Shown here piece by piece: positions 45,943 to 53,872 of a stretch of 64,000 bases of DNA. The translations under genes and the position numbers were made by a program. The notes beneath the pieces are model-generated. The model saw only the letters and a list, made by a program, of their open reading frames with translations. It did no database searches and was not told the DNA's origin. Every line of letters starts with the position of its first letter. Position 1 is the first letter of the stretch. The stretch is from positions 124,001-188,000 of the forward strand of contig NZ_UWOT01000002.1 in the NCBI RefSeq assembly GCF_900604535.1. The letters are read 5' to 3'. Origin of the DNA: Romboutsia_E sp900604535. Lineage in GTDB: Bacteria; Bacillota; Clostridia; Peptostreptococcales; Peptostreptococcaceae.

Positions 45943-46095
45943 ATTAATATTATAGATTAAATTTAATGATAAATAGAAATATTTAAATTAAAAATATATT
46001 ACATTTATGACAAAGTTCAACAAATTTCTATTAAAGTGTATATTATAATACATTAGTTCGCATATTTTATATTTTGCAAATTGAGGGAGGAATTT

Positions 46096-47163
46096 ATGTT
46101 TAAATTAAAAAAATGTGGTATTATAACAGCTATTTTTATAGTTGGTATGAGTAGTTTTTCAAATGCTCATTCTGGGAGAACTGATGGTTCGGGAGGTCAT
46201 AGAGATAATCAAAATAAATCTGGACTAGGTAGCTATCATTATCATTGTGGAGGATATCCTGCACATTTACATACTAATGGATGTCCGTATAAAAGTTCAG
46301 GTGAAACTACACAATCATCGGCGACAGTACAATCGTCAACATCAACACAATCATCAGTAGAAAGTGATAAGAAGAAAGCGAAAACTAAGGGATATGATCA
46401 AGGGTATAAAGATGGATATAATAATAGTTATATAGATACATCATCTTACACTGGAAATTATCGTGAGGAATATAGTGAAGGATACAAAAATGGGTATGAT
46501 GAAGGAAGTAAAAAACTTGAGTTAGAAATAGATTCTGTAAAAAATAGTGGATATAATATTGGTTTATCAGGAGCTTTATTAAATAATATTTATACAAATA
46601 AGGCATTATCACAAGCATATGAAGAAGGATATAATAAAGGCTTTAGTGAATATAAAAAAGTAAAAATAGAAGAGTATACTTTACAAGGTAAAAATGATAG
46701 TTATGAAGATAAGGCAATAATAGATTTTACAGATGATATTGAAGAAGAATTTAAAAATGCATATATACAATCATATAATGATGTTCAATTAGAATTAAAA
46801 AATAAATACTATAAATTAGGTTTTACATCAGCTATTAAAGGTGAAGAATATAAATCTATAGATGAAAATAATGAAAAATATATAGGATGGTTTAAGACTG
46901 GTTATGACGATGGAACTTCTAGCCTAGAAGATGGAATAGAAAAGGCTTATAATTTAGGTTATGAAGGTGAAGAGCTAGATATAAGTGAAGAAATGAACTT
47001 GGCTGAATATGTAATTAATGAATCTTATGTCAAAGGTGTTAGTGATAAAAAGAAAGAAACAACTTCTGGTATTGTTGGCTTAGGAGCAATAGCTGGAGTT
47101 GGTGGAGCAATTTATTACAAAGCTAGAAAGAATAGAATGAATAGAGATAAAGATAAAGTTTAG
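46096..47163 (+). CDS. Secreted YHYH-domain protein with tyrosine/glycine repeats
   Basis: ATG 46096 is used since GAGGGAGG is the ribosome site; an upstream TTG is part of it. 355 residues. A signal peptide (MFKLKKCGIITAIFIVGMSSFSNA) is followed by an HSGRTDGSGGHRDN and GSYHYHCGGYPAHLH zinc-like YHYH domain. A serine/threonine linker then leads to repeats of the form G-Y-x-x-G-Y (GYDQGYKDGYNN, YSEGYKNGYDEG, YEEGYNKGFSE), and a C-terminal helix (VGLGAIAGVGGAIYY) with a basic tail anchors it. Likely envelope-exposed; function unknown. Confidence 0.85.
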   Translation: MFKLKKCGIITAIFIVGMSSFSNAHSGRTDGSGGHRDNQNKSGLGSYHYHCGGYPAHLHTNGCPYKSSGETTQSSATVQSSTSTQSSVESDKKKAKTKGYDQGYKDGYNNSYIDTSSYTGNYREEYSEGYKNGYDEGSKKLELEIDSVKNSGYNIGLSGALLNNIYTNKALSQAYEEGYNKGFSEYKKVKIEEYTLQGKNDSYEDKAIIDFTDDIEEEFKNAYIQSYNDVQLELKNKYYKLGFTSAIKGEEYKSIDENNEKYIGWFKTGYDDGTSSLEDGIEKAYNLGYEGEELDISEEMNLAEYVINESYVKGVSDKKKETTSGIVGLGAIAGVGGAIYYKARKNRMNRDKDKV

Positions 47164-47170
47164 AATAGTA

Positions 47171-47224
47171 TATAGGATTTATAGGTAAGTTTAATTTTAC
47201 ATAAACCTACTTATAGATCCTATA
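47171..47224. terminator. Imperfect long hairpin between convergent genes
   Basis: TATAGGATTTATAGGTAAGTTT pairs with a complementary arm (47203-47224) with one mismatch. It has no strong T run but lies between two convergent genes, so it may end transcription from both. Confidence 0.5.
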
Positions 47225-47249
47225 TCTAATAATTAAGTATAAATAAAAA

Positions 47250-47543
47250 TTACTTTTTCTTTATAGTACTACCTATAATAAGACCACCTAACATTCCAAA
47301 ACATATTCCATAAGAAATAGCCTCTGGACCGAAGATACTTGTAAATGCGGAACCTAGTGCAACTCCAAAACACATTCCTAAGGTCATTCCCATAGACATA
47401 TAATCATCTTCTATATAATCACTTCTTTTATTTGATTTATCATTTATCAAACTTTTTCTTTTTTTGTTAACTCTTTTAACTTTATTTATGAACATAATAG
47501 CTAAAAGACCTACAGCTAATAATGGTAAAATAATATTAATCAT
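47250..47543 (-). CDS. Small membrane protein, glycine-rich helices
   Basis: 97 residues. An N-terminal membrane helix (IILPLLAVGLLAIMFI), a basic segment with KRVNKKRK, then two glycine-zipper-like helices (GMCFGVALGSAFTSI and YGICFGMLGGLIIG) and a lysine tail. Not recognised; similar in look to small phage-holin-like or stress membrane proteins, but nothing supports a specific call. Ribosome site AAGGAG. Confidence 0.7.
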   Translation of the reverse strand: MINIILPLLAVGLLAIMFINKVKRVNKKRKSLINDKSNKRSDYIEDDYMSMGMTLGMCFGVALGSAFTSIFGPEAISYGICFGMLGGLIIGSTIKKK

Positions 47544-47596
47544 AAATCTTACTCCTTATAATCTATTTAAAATAGCAGAATATATAAATATAATGT

Positions 47597-47646
47597 ATTA
47601 GAATTATATTATCATATTAGAATTATATTATCATATTAGAATTATT
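47597..47646. repeat. Short tandem repeat, 19-bp unit, 2.6 copies
   Basis: ATTAGAATTATATTATCAT occurs twice in full (47597-47615, 47616-47634) and again in part (47635-47646), upstream of the small membrane gene on its minus side. Possibly slippage; the promoter region for neither gene is clear. Confidence 0.85.
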
Positions 47647-47764
47647 TTACAATCGAAAATTAGTTACAAATTCTATTCATGAAGAAATTAACCTGAAATA
47701 TTATCCAAATTATACAACCTATTTGTTATAATAAATATAATAATTAACATTATAGGGGGATAAA

Positions 47765-47929
47765 ATGAAAAATAAAAAAGAAAACAAACTAATAGGAAAC
47801 TTATTAAAAAGTGGTAATGTATATAAATTAAAATGTGAAAAATGCAAAAGCATATCAGTACAAATAAGTGAAGATAAACAACCAGACCTTGTATGCTTAG
47901 AGTGTGGAGGAGTATGCAAAGTTTTATGA
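47765..47929 (+). CDS. Small zinc-ribbon protein (54 residues)
   Basis: ATG 47765 behind GGGGGA. Two CxxC pairs, CEKC (C24, C27) and CLEC (C44, C47), 16 residues apart form a zinc ribbon. Lysine-rich N-terminus. Its stop overlaps the acetyltransferase start (ATGA). It may regulate or partner the enzyme; function unknown. Confidence 0.78.
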   Translation: MKNKKENKLIGNLLKSGNVYKLKCEKCKSISVQISEDKQPDLVCLECGGVCKVL

Positions 47930-48846
47930 TAGAAATTAAGAGCTCAAATATAGATAATAAAGGTAATATACATAAAATTATAAACTATGAAAATCCAACA
48001 CAAAGTCAGATACAAAGTATATATAAGTTACTAAAAAATCAAAATAAAATAAATGATAAAGAGGAACTAAAAGATAAATTTCAAAATAAAGCATACAAAA
48101 ATGGTAAGGGTGCATTATTTTATTTTATAGATAATGAAGCAGTTGCAAGTATATGTGTAGTACTTGAAAGCGCAAAAACTATAGGAAATAGCTTTATATA
48201 TGATATAACAATAAATAAAGAAATAAACAACAAATATGCAATACTAGAGTTACTTATAAAAGAAGGAATATCACTATCAAAAGAGCATGGAGCAAATGAT
48301 ATTAGATTAGGCATAAGTCCTGATGTAATAGAAGTTTTTAAAAGTCTTGGATTTAAGGATGAATATAGAGCATTACAAATGGAACTAAATGATACTGATA
48401 AGAGGTGTGAAATTTTACAGCTAAAAGAATTGAATTATTATAATAAAGAAAAGTATATAAAAATATATAATAGTTCATTTAAAGATATGCCTCATGGGTG
48501 TATTATTTGTGAAGAAGATGTAAAAGAGTATTTAAGAAAAATTAATAATAATAATGATAAAACTCACTTTTACTATATTGTATGTGATAATCAAGATGAA
48601 ATAGGATTTATGGAAGTTACTATTGAAGATGGAAAAGGAATGTTTGATATTGGTCTTTGTAAAAAATATAGAGGTATGGGATATGGTAGTAGATTATTAG
48701 AAACTGCAATTTCTTTTTTAGTAGAATTAGGAGCTAGTGTTAATTTAATTGTTATTGAAGATAATAAGGTTGCTTATGAAATGTATAAGAAAAGAGGATT
48801 TGAAGAAAGTTTTATAAAAAGCTATTGGAAAAAACTTAATGTTTAA
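47926..48846 (+). CDS. GNAT acetyltransferase with two GNAT domains
   Basis: ATG 47926 overlaps the previous stop (ATGA) and gives 306 residues; 47914 is another possible start closer to GGAGG. An N-terminal, more degenerate GNAT unit (KGALFYFIDNEAVASICVVLE, LGISPDVIEVFKSLGFKDEY) and a canonical C-terminal one (GLCKKYRGMGYGSRLLETAIS with the acetyl-CoA loop, then VAYEMYKKRGFEES). Two-domain members acetylate small molecules or proteins. It is coupled to the zinc-ribbon gene. Followed by a weak terminator. Confidence 0.84.
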   Translation: MIEIKSSNIDNKGNIHKIINYENPTQSQIQSIYKLLKNQNKINDKEELKDKFQNKAYKNGKGALFYFIDNEAVASICVVLESAKTIGNSFIYDITINKEINNKYAILELLIKEGISLSKEHGANDIRLGISPDVIEVFKSLGFKDEYRALQMELNDTDKRCEILQLKELNYYNKEKYIKIYNSSFKDMPHGCIICEEDVKEYLRKINNNNDKTHFYYIVCDNQDEIGFMEVTIEDGKGMFDIGLCKKYRGMGYGSRLLETAISFLVELGASVNLIVIEDNKVAYEMYKKRGFEESFIKSYWKKLNV

Positions 48847-48853
48847 AATAAAT

Positions 48854-48880
48854 ATGACTAGGTAAAATCTAGTCTTTTAT
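48854..48880 (+). terminator. Weak terminator
   Basis: Six-bp stem GACTAG / CTAGTC with a seven-base loop and TTTTATT tail. Confidence 0.65.
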
Positions 48881-48988
48881 TAATAAATCATAATATGTTT
48901 TTTTGTAAAGTTAGCAAGTGTAGAAAGTTTTACTAAGAGAACAAATAATTTAATTTAATTTATTAATTATACCAAATAGGAGAATAGT

Positions 48989-49309
48989 ATGGGGAATGTA
49001 GTATTTACAGTTTATATAAGCATAGCATTGATTTTCTTAATATATAGTATAATATCGTGTAAAAAGAAGCGTATAATTTACACCATACGTAATAAAAGGA
49101 TAAATGTTTCAAAAGATAATTATTATAATTTACAATTATTATTTTGTATAGCAAATTGTATTTTATTAATATTAGAGAGTGTAATTGCTTATAATAAAAC
49201 GAGCACAAGCCTTTTTGTATCATATTATCTTGCTACATTTTGGTTAGTAAACTATTTATTAAAGTTTATAGGAATTAAAATGAAATACTTAAATACAAAT
49301 TATAAATAA
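48989..49309 (+). CDS. Small membrane protein, 106 residues
   Basis: Begins MGNVVFTVYISIALIFLIYS. Three membrane helices near residues 5-22, 47-65 and 74-92; cytoplasmic loop KKKRIIYTIRNKR. Not recognised. A good ribosome site (AGGAG) supports it. It is followed by a terminator. Confidence 0.7.
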   Translation: MGNVVFTVYISIALIFLIYSIISCKKKRIIYTIRNKRINVSKDNYYNLQLLFCIANCILLILESVIAYNKTSTSLFVSYYLATFWLVNYLLKFIGIKMKYLNTNYK

Positions 49310-49324
49310 TTTTAGAATAATATG

Positions 49325-49370
49325 AAAAAAAAGTAGGGATATCCTAATTGGTATACCCCTACTTTTTTAT
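49325..49370 (+). terminator. Terminator
   Basis: AAAAAAGTAGGG pairs with CCCTACTTTTTT, with an imperfect upper stem, followed by T run. Confidence 0.85.
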
Positions 49371-49445
49371 TATTGAAATATTTTCAATAATAAATTATAA
49401 CTTTTTGATACTTTCATTAGTCTAATATATGAGAGGAGACATAAT

Positions 49446-49952
49446 ATGGATGAAAAATTAGTTAAAAAAGCGATCAAAGGAAACTTCAATGCATATAGCA
49501 TTCTAGTGCATAATTTGAAGAATGAAGGATATAAAATAGCTTATACAATTTTGAAAAATGAACATGACAGTATAGATGCATACTTACAAGCAGTAGAAAA
49601 AGGATTGAAAAATATTACAAGCTTAAAAGAGGCTAAATACTTTAAAACATGGTTTTTAAAAATTGTTATAAACGAAGCTAAAAATATTATTAATAAAAAT
49701 AACAAAGTAATTTATCTAGAAGAATTAGAGGAAAGAAAAGATGTTAAACATGAGGATAAAGAATCTAAGCTAGATTTAGAAGTATGTTTACAGAAAGTAG
49801 AACCACAAATTAGGGAAATGATAAGACTTAAATATTATATGGGATATAAATTAGAAGAAATATCCAGCATTTTAGATGTACCAATAGGAACTGTGAAAGG
49901 AAAGATGTATACAGCATTAAAAGATATGAAAAAACAGTTGGAGGTGAAGTAA
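49446..49952 (+). CDS. ECF-type sigma-70 family sigma factor
   Basis: 168 residues. Region 2 covers FNAYSILVHNLKNEGYKIAYTILKNEHDSIDAYLQAVEKGLKN and the FKTWFLKIVINEAKNI segment; region 4 is MGYKLEEISSILDVPIGTVKGKMYTALKDMKK, an HTH that recognises the -35 box. The sigma factor gene precedes a DUF4179 anti-sigma factor by one base, so the pair forms a regulated stress-response operon (SigV-like group). The signal is unknown. GAGAGGAG sets the start. Confidence 0.87.
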   Translation: MDEKLVKKAIKGNFNAYSILVHNLKNEGYKIAYTILKNEHDSIDAYLQAVEKGLKNITSLKEAKYFKTWFLKIVINEAKNIINKNNKVIYLEELEERKDVKHEDKESKLDLEVCLQKVEPQIREMIRLKYYMGYKLEEISSILDVPIGTVKGKMYTALKDMKKQLEVK

Positions 49953-49953
49953 T

Positions 49954-51219
49954 ATGAGAATTTATGATAATGATATAGAAAAGTTACTTGAAGAATTTGA
50001 AAGTGAAGAAATAAAAGTTCCAGATAAATTAGACGATAAGTTAAATTTGAAATTAAAAGAACTAAAGCTTAACCCTTATAAAAAATGGATAGTATCTTCT
50101 GCTGCATCTATTTTAGTAATAGGAATTTCTTATATTACAATTCCATCTTTTAGGAGTTTTGGAGATTCAGTTTTTAAATATATATTTAGTGATATTGGTG
50201 TTGAGAATGCAGTTAATAATGAGTATAGTAGTGGAGAAAATCAAAAAATAAAAATAGGTAATTATAATATTAGTATAGAAAATATATACATAGATACTTT
50301 GAGAATCAGTTTTGAAGCAGTAATTTTAGGTGATATTAAATATATTGATGATATGGATGCAAATAGTAGTTTATATGTTGAAGGAATTAGCTTTGAAGAG
50401 ATATCAGTAAATAACGGCGTTTTTTATGAAGAAGATAATAAGTTAAAAGCTAATGTTCAAATTATTGGTGATGGAGTTTCTAATTTAATAAAAAATAAAG
50501 ACAGGTTAAATTTAAAATTAAAATTAGTAAAGTATATTGATACTGAAGAGGAGATATTAGGTAAAACGGACATAACTATTAATATACCTAAGGATGTACA
50601 AAATACAAAAGAAATTAAAATAAATAAAGTAATAAAAGATGATGGTTTAAATATTAGTATAGAAAAGTTAGTAGTATCGCCTACAATGATGTATATGGAT
50701 ACATCAGGCGAATTAGAGGAAGTTGGAAATATACAAGGATTATACAACTTTAAGATATTATCAGATAATGGAAGTATGTATAATGAAAGTTTATCACTAT
50801 CAGGTATTGGAAAAGATGGTGGATGGAGACAAACTATAATTCCATCAGTTTATTATGATAAAAGCAAAAGTTTAAATTTAAAAGCTGAGGGTGTACTTAT
50901 TGATGCCAATAAAGAAATAGAAATTAATTTAAATGATACTTACCCAAAAGAAATAGATTATTTTGGACATGTATTAACTATAAGAAAAGTTGAGTATATA
51001 GATAACAAATTAATTGTGGAAGTTTTAGAAGATGATAATATTAGCTATGCTGGAGCAAGTTCTATAGATAAAGAATATGCAAGTTCTGGTTATTATATAT
51101 CTGAAGGGTGGTATGGAAGTAGGTTTGATATTGATAAAAAAGATAGTTATAATTTAAATTTAGCATTAATATTAAAATATAACTATCCTATAGATGTTAA
51201 GATTAATGTGATTAGGTAA
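49954..51219 (+). CDS. DUF4179 anti-sigma factor, membrane anchored
   Basis: 421 residues. A cytoplasmic N-terminus (VPDKLDDKLNLKLKELKL) precedes a single helix (WIVSSAASILVIGISYITI) and a large extracellular domain with beta-rich segments (IKIGNYNISIENIYIDTLRISFEAVI), the DUF4179/anti-sigma RsiV-RsgI-like order. It would hold the upstream sigma factor and release it upon envelope damage. It starts one base after the sigma stop. Confidence 0.85.
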   Translation: MRIYDNDIEKLLEEFESEEIKVPDKLDDKLNLKLKELKLNPYKKWIVSSAASILVIGISYITIPSFRSFGDSVFKYIFSDIGVENAVNNEYSSGENQKIKIGNYNISIENIYIDTLRISFEAVILGDIKYIDDMDANSSLYVEGISFEEISVNNGVFYEEDNKLKANVQIIGDGVSNLIKNKDRLNLKLKLVKYIDTEEEILGKTDITINIPKDVQNTKEIKINKVIKDDGLNISIEKLVVSPTMMYMDTSGELEEVGNIQGLYNFKILSDNGSMYNESLSLSGIGKDGGWRQTIIPSVYYDKSKSLNLKAEGVLIDANKEIEINLNDTYPKEIDYFGHVLTIRKVEYIDNKLIVEVLEDDNISYAGASSIDKEYASSGYYISEGWYGSRFDIDKKDSYNLNLALILKYNYPIDVKINVIR

Positions 51220-51254
51220 AATATATAAGCCTAAACTATAAGGGGGAAACCAGT

Positions 51255-52013
51255 ATGAATGAGGTTATACAAACTATAAACAAAAGGGTATCGCTAAGAA
51301 AATATCAAGCAAAAAATATATCAAAGGAACACATAGACATAATAATAGACAGTGCCATAAAAGCACCAACAGCAGGTAATATGATGATGTATTCAATATT
51401 AAAAATACAAGATGAAAAAACAAAAGAAATTTTAAGTAAAAGCTGCGATAATCAACCATTTATAAAAAAAGCACCTTTAATACTTATATTTTTGGCGGAT
51501 ATGCAAAAATGGTATGACTATTATAAATTATGTAATATAGAAAATATAAAATATCCAGGTATGAATGATTTTATGTTATCTATAAATGATGCAATAATAG
51601 CATGTGAAAATGCTGTTTTAGCATCAGAAAGCTTAGGTATTGGAAGTTGTTATATAGGGGATATTATGGAAAATTATGAAGTACATAAAGAATTATTAAA
51701 CTTACCCAATTATACATTTCCAGCAGCTATGATAACTCTTGGATATTACCCGGAAAATATTAAGAGAATATATAGGGAAAGATTTAAAAAAGATTACGTT
51801 GTATTTGATGAAAAATATAGAAGATTAGATGATAAAAGTTTAATAAAAATGTTTGAAGAAAAAGAAGAGAATATGCCTAAGTATAATGCTTTTAATGCAA
51901 AAAATTTTGGGGAGTTAACTTATAAAAGAAAAACTAGTGCAGATTTTTCTATTGAGATGGATAGATCTATAAAGAAGTGGATTAAGAGTTTTACTAATTA
52001 TTTAGAAGATTAA
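51255..52013 (+). CDS. Nitroreductase family protein
   Basis: 252 residues, flavin reductase fold. VSLRKYQAKNISKEHIDIIIDSAIKAPTAGN gives the FMN phosphate and ribityl contacts, and SLGIGSCYIGDI and ITLGYYPENIKR are later landmarks (NfsA/FRP-type layout). It would reduce nitroaromatics or quinones with NAD(P)H and FMN. Downstream is a small peptide gene on the other strand. Start behind AAGGGGG. Confidence 0.87.
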   Translation: MNEVIQTINKRVSLRKYQAKNISKEHIDIIIDSAIKAPTAGNMMMYSILKIQDEKTKEILSKSCDNQPFIKKAPLILIFLADMQKWYDYYKLCNIENIKYPGMNDFMLSINDAIIACENAVLASESLGIGSCYIGDIMENYEVHKELLNLPNYTFPAAMITLGYYPENIKRIYRERFKKDYVVFDEKYRRLDDKSLIKMFEEKEENMPKYNAFNAKNFGELTYKRKTSADFSIEMDRSIKKWIKSFTNYLED

Positions 52014-52014
52014 T

Positions 52015-52052
52015 AACAATAAAAACTAGTGCTTGGTATTTTCCCAAGCACT
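52015..52052 (-). terminator. Terminator of the 29-residue peptide gene
   Basis: On the minus strand AGTGCTTGG (52052-52044) pairs with CCAAGCACT (52036-52028), followed by AGTTTTTATTG. Its 5' arm overlaps the peptide's stop codon. Confidence 0.8.
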
Positions 52053-52140
52053 ATCTAAAGAAACCTACGCTTGCTAAAATTATACCTATTACACCTAGCC
52101 CTGCTAACCAAGTGATTATAATATTTGTAATAACTGTCAT
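52051..52140 (-). CDS. Small hydrophobic peptide (29 residues), toxin-like or regulatory
   Basis: GGAGGTG seven bases before ATG 52140; 29 residues: MTVITNIIITWLAGLGV then IGIILASVGFFR. It is one transmembrane helix with a C-terminal arginine. A terminator directly follows. Size, strong initiation site and helix fit type I toxin-like peptides or small membrane regulators, but no antisense RNA was found. It is too short for ordinary gene prediction. Confidence 0.62.
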   Translation of the reverse strand: MTVITNIIITWLAGLGVIGIILASVGFFR

Positions 52141-52319
52141 AAATTCACCTCCATTAGTAAATATAGTCAATTATATGAAAATATAAACTAATAAAGGGAA
52201 GATATATAGTTTAAAATAAAAAGGTATCTATTATTAGGAATGTGTGATATAATAATATTTGTAGCGATACACAAATAAATTAAGAAAAACCTAGTAATAG
52301 GTTTACAGGAGTATTTTTA

Positions 52320-52520
52320 ATGAAAAATGGAATAGTAAAATGGTTTAACAATGAAAAAGGATTTGGTTTCATATCAGTAGAAGGTGGAGATGATGTATTC
52401 GTACATTTCACAGCTATACAAACTGATGGGTTTAAATCATTAGAAGATGGTCAAAAAGTAAGCTTTAATATAGTTGAAGGTTCTAGAGGCCCACAAGCAG
52501 AGAACGTAACTATATTATAA
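52320..52520 (+). CDS. Cold-shock protein, CspA family
   Basis: 66 residues. RNP1 KGFGFIS and RNP2 VFVHF flank in the usual OB fold (NGIVKWFNNEKGFGFIS, DVFVHFTAIQTDG). An RNA chaperone that opens structured messages. Start is behind AGGAG, and the leader has a small hairpin (AACCTAGTAATAGGTT). Terminator at 52540. Confidence 0.93.
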   Translation: MKNGIVKWFNNEKGFGFISVEGGDDVFVHFTAIQTDGFKSLEDGQKVSFNIVEGSRGPQAENVTIL

Positions 52521-52539
52521 TATATATACATGTTCATGG

Positions 52540-52566
52540 AAAAGACACATTATGTGTCTTTTTTAT
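52540..52566 (+). terminator. Terminator of the cold-shock gene
   Basis: AAAAGACACAT and complement with a one-base loop in the perfect form, followed by a T run. Confidence 0.85.
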
Positions 52567-52578
52567 TGCAATTGAAAT

Positions 52579-52632
52579 AAAAAGTAGATGTCTTAATACA
52601 TTAAAATAATATAAAGACATCTACTTTTTATT
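52579..52632. terminator. Bidirectional terminator downstream of the ArsR-type gene
   Basis: Perfect 16-bp arms (52579-52594 and 52613-52628) with an 18-base loop and T runs on both strands. Confidence 0.82.
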
Positions 52633-52662
52633 ATAAAAAAATAATGAATATTAGCTTATTTA

Positions 52663-53592
52663 TTATTTATAATAACATTTTACTTTAATATTTTGGTTAA
52701 AATTTCCAAAGTTTGAACCAAAGATATTAATACCACCAGGATTCTGAGTATCTTTAGGGCATTCTATCTTGAAAGATAAGCTATCCATATCATCTTTGAT
52801 TAAATCAGATAATTTAATATCTGAAAGTTTAATACCATCAAGGAATGATCCTTCATCATTAATTTTAATCATCTTTAATAAGCCATATTCAGTTCCTAAA
52901 TCCCACCAACTAGGAGTGAAAACTCCCTTTCTATCACCAAAATCACCTGGACTTGTCCATTTGCCTAAAGATAGATTATTTAGATAAAAATAAATATCAG
53001 ATTTAAAGGAATTATTATATCCTGGAAACTCAGAGCAAATTTCTAAAGAAATTTCTATCTCAGTTAAATTGTTAAAGTCTATATCATAAATTGGTATAGA
53101 ATATTCTAGATAACCAGATGTAAACCATATAAGAGAAATTTCGCTACGATTAGGAGAAGCAAAATATCTTGGATCATCTAATATACCAAATAGCTTATCT
53201 TTTGAAGCCAATCCACAAGGAGCATAAATTTTAAAAGCTGAGTAAGATCCTATAGGAATATCTATTTCAGTGTAATTACTAGGATTTTCCTCATAATTAT
53301 TATTTAGTATGACTTGTACTTCACTAGTCTTTATTTTACATAACTTTAGTAATCCTCTTACACCAGGTTGAGAATAAGATTCTACAATTCCAACGCTTTC
53401 TAGTTGATTTATATGTTTAGTAATTACTGCAGACGACATATTAAGTTCAGAACTTAAATCTTTTATAGACATTTCTTTATTTTGTATTAAAGAAATAATT
53501 TTTAATCTAGTTTCACTTGCTAATGCTTGAAAAAATGCTAAGTTTTTATCTAAAGCTTTTATATATATCTTACTTAAATTCTTATTACTCAT
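52663..53592 (-). CDS. ArsR-type winged-helix regulator with C-terminal sensor domain
   Basis: 309 residues. The N-terminus is a winged helix (ALASETRLKIISLIQNKEMSIKDLSSELNMSSAVITKHINQLESVG). The last 200 residues, with GIDLD-free beta-rich segments such as DIPIGSYSAFKIYAPCGLA and GDFGDRKGVFTPSWWDLGTEYG, form a sensor-like domain seen in regulators beside glycoside hydrolases. Divergent from the GH2 operon, so a likely repressor of it. Twin 16-bp palindromes in the intergenic region are its probable operators. Confidence 0.82.
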   Translation of the reverse strand: MSNKNLSKIYIKALDKNLAFFQALASETRLKIISLIQNKEMSIKDLSSELNMSSAVITKHINQLESVGIVESYSQPGVRGLLKLCKIKTSEVQVILNNNYEENPSNYTEIDIPIGSYSAFKIYAPCGLASKDKLFGILDDPRYFASPNRSEISLIWFTSGYLEYSIPIYDIDFNNLTEIEISLEICSEFPGYNNSFKSDIYFYLNNLSLGKWTSPGDFGDRKGVFTPSWWDLGTEYGLLKMIKINDEGSFLDGIKLSDIKLSDLIKDDMDSLSFKIECPKDTQNPGGINIFGSNFGNFNQNIKVKCYYK

Positions 53593-53681
53593 TTTTAAAT
53601 TGTACCTCCGTATTATAAGAATATTATAACATAATGCTTATGTAGATTAGAAAAAATGTGAAATTTTAAATAAAAAATAAA

Positions 53682-53718
53682 GGAAAACGTTGACAATAGA
53701 TATTTCATATATTATATT
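53682..53718 (+). promoter_or_regulatory. GH2 operon promoter with overlapping cre site
   Basis: TTGACA (53690-53695), 17-base spacer, TATATT (53713-53718). The string GGAAAACGTTGACA (53682-53695) matches the CcpA cre consensus TGWAANCGNTNWCA at 13 of 14 positions and covers the -35 box, which is the layout for carbon catabolite repression. Confidence 0.75.
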
Positions 53719-53733
53719 TATACTGTAATTAAG

Positions 53734-53749
53734 TTAACTAAAGAGTTAA
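53734..53749. promoter_or_regulatory. Operator 1 (TTAACT-N4-AGTTAA)
   Basis: TTAACTAAAGAGTTAA, a six-base inverted repeat with a four-base spacer. It begins about 9 bases after the expected transcription start, so a bound protein would block elongation or promoter escape. Confidence 0.7.
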
Positions 53750-53827
53750 TAAAACAACTGAAAAGTTTATGATAATTATTAAATTCTATAAAAATACTGA
53801 AAATAGAATGTGTAATTAGTTATATAA

Positions 53828-53843
53828 TTAACTGTATAGTTAA
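53828..53843. promoter_or_regulatory. Operator 2 (TTAACT-N4-AGTTAA)
   Basis: TTAACTGTATAGTTAA, same arms and spacing as operator 1, 94 bp downstream (about nine helical turns) and about 30 bases before the GH2 start codon. Outer flanks are also partly symmetric. Confidence 0.7.
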
Positions 53844-53872
53844 CTTTATATAATTAAATTAGGGGGTATCAT

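Noticed and set aside
47597..47646. Possible CRISPR-like array
   Set aside because: The copies abut with no spacers, the unit is 19 bp, and there are only 2.6 copies; simple tandem repeat.
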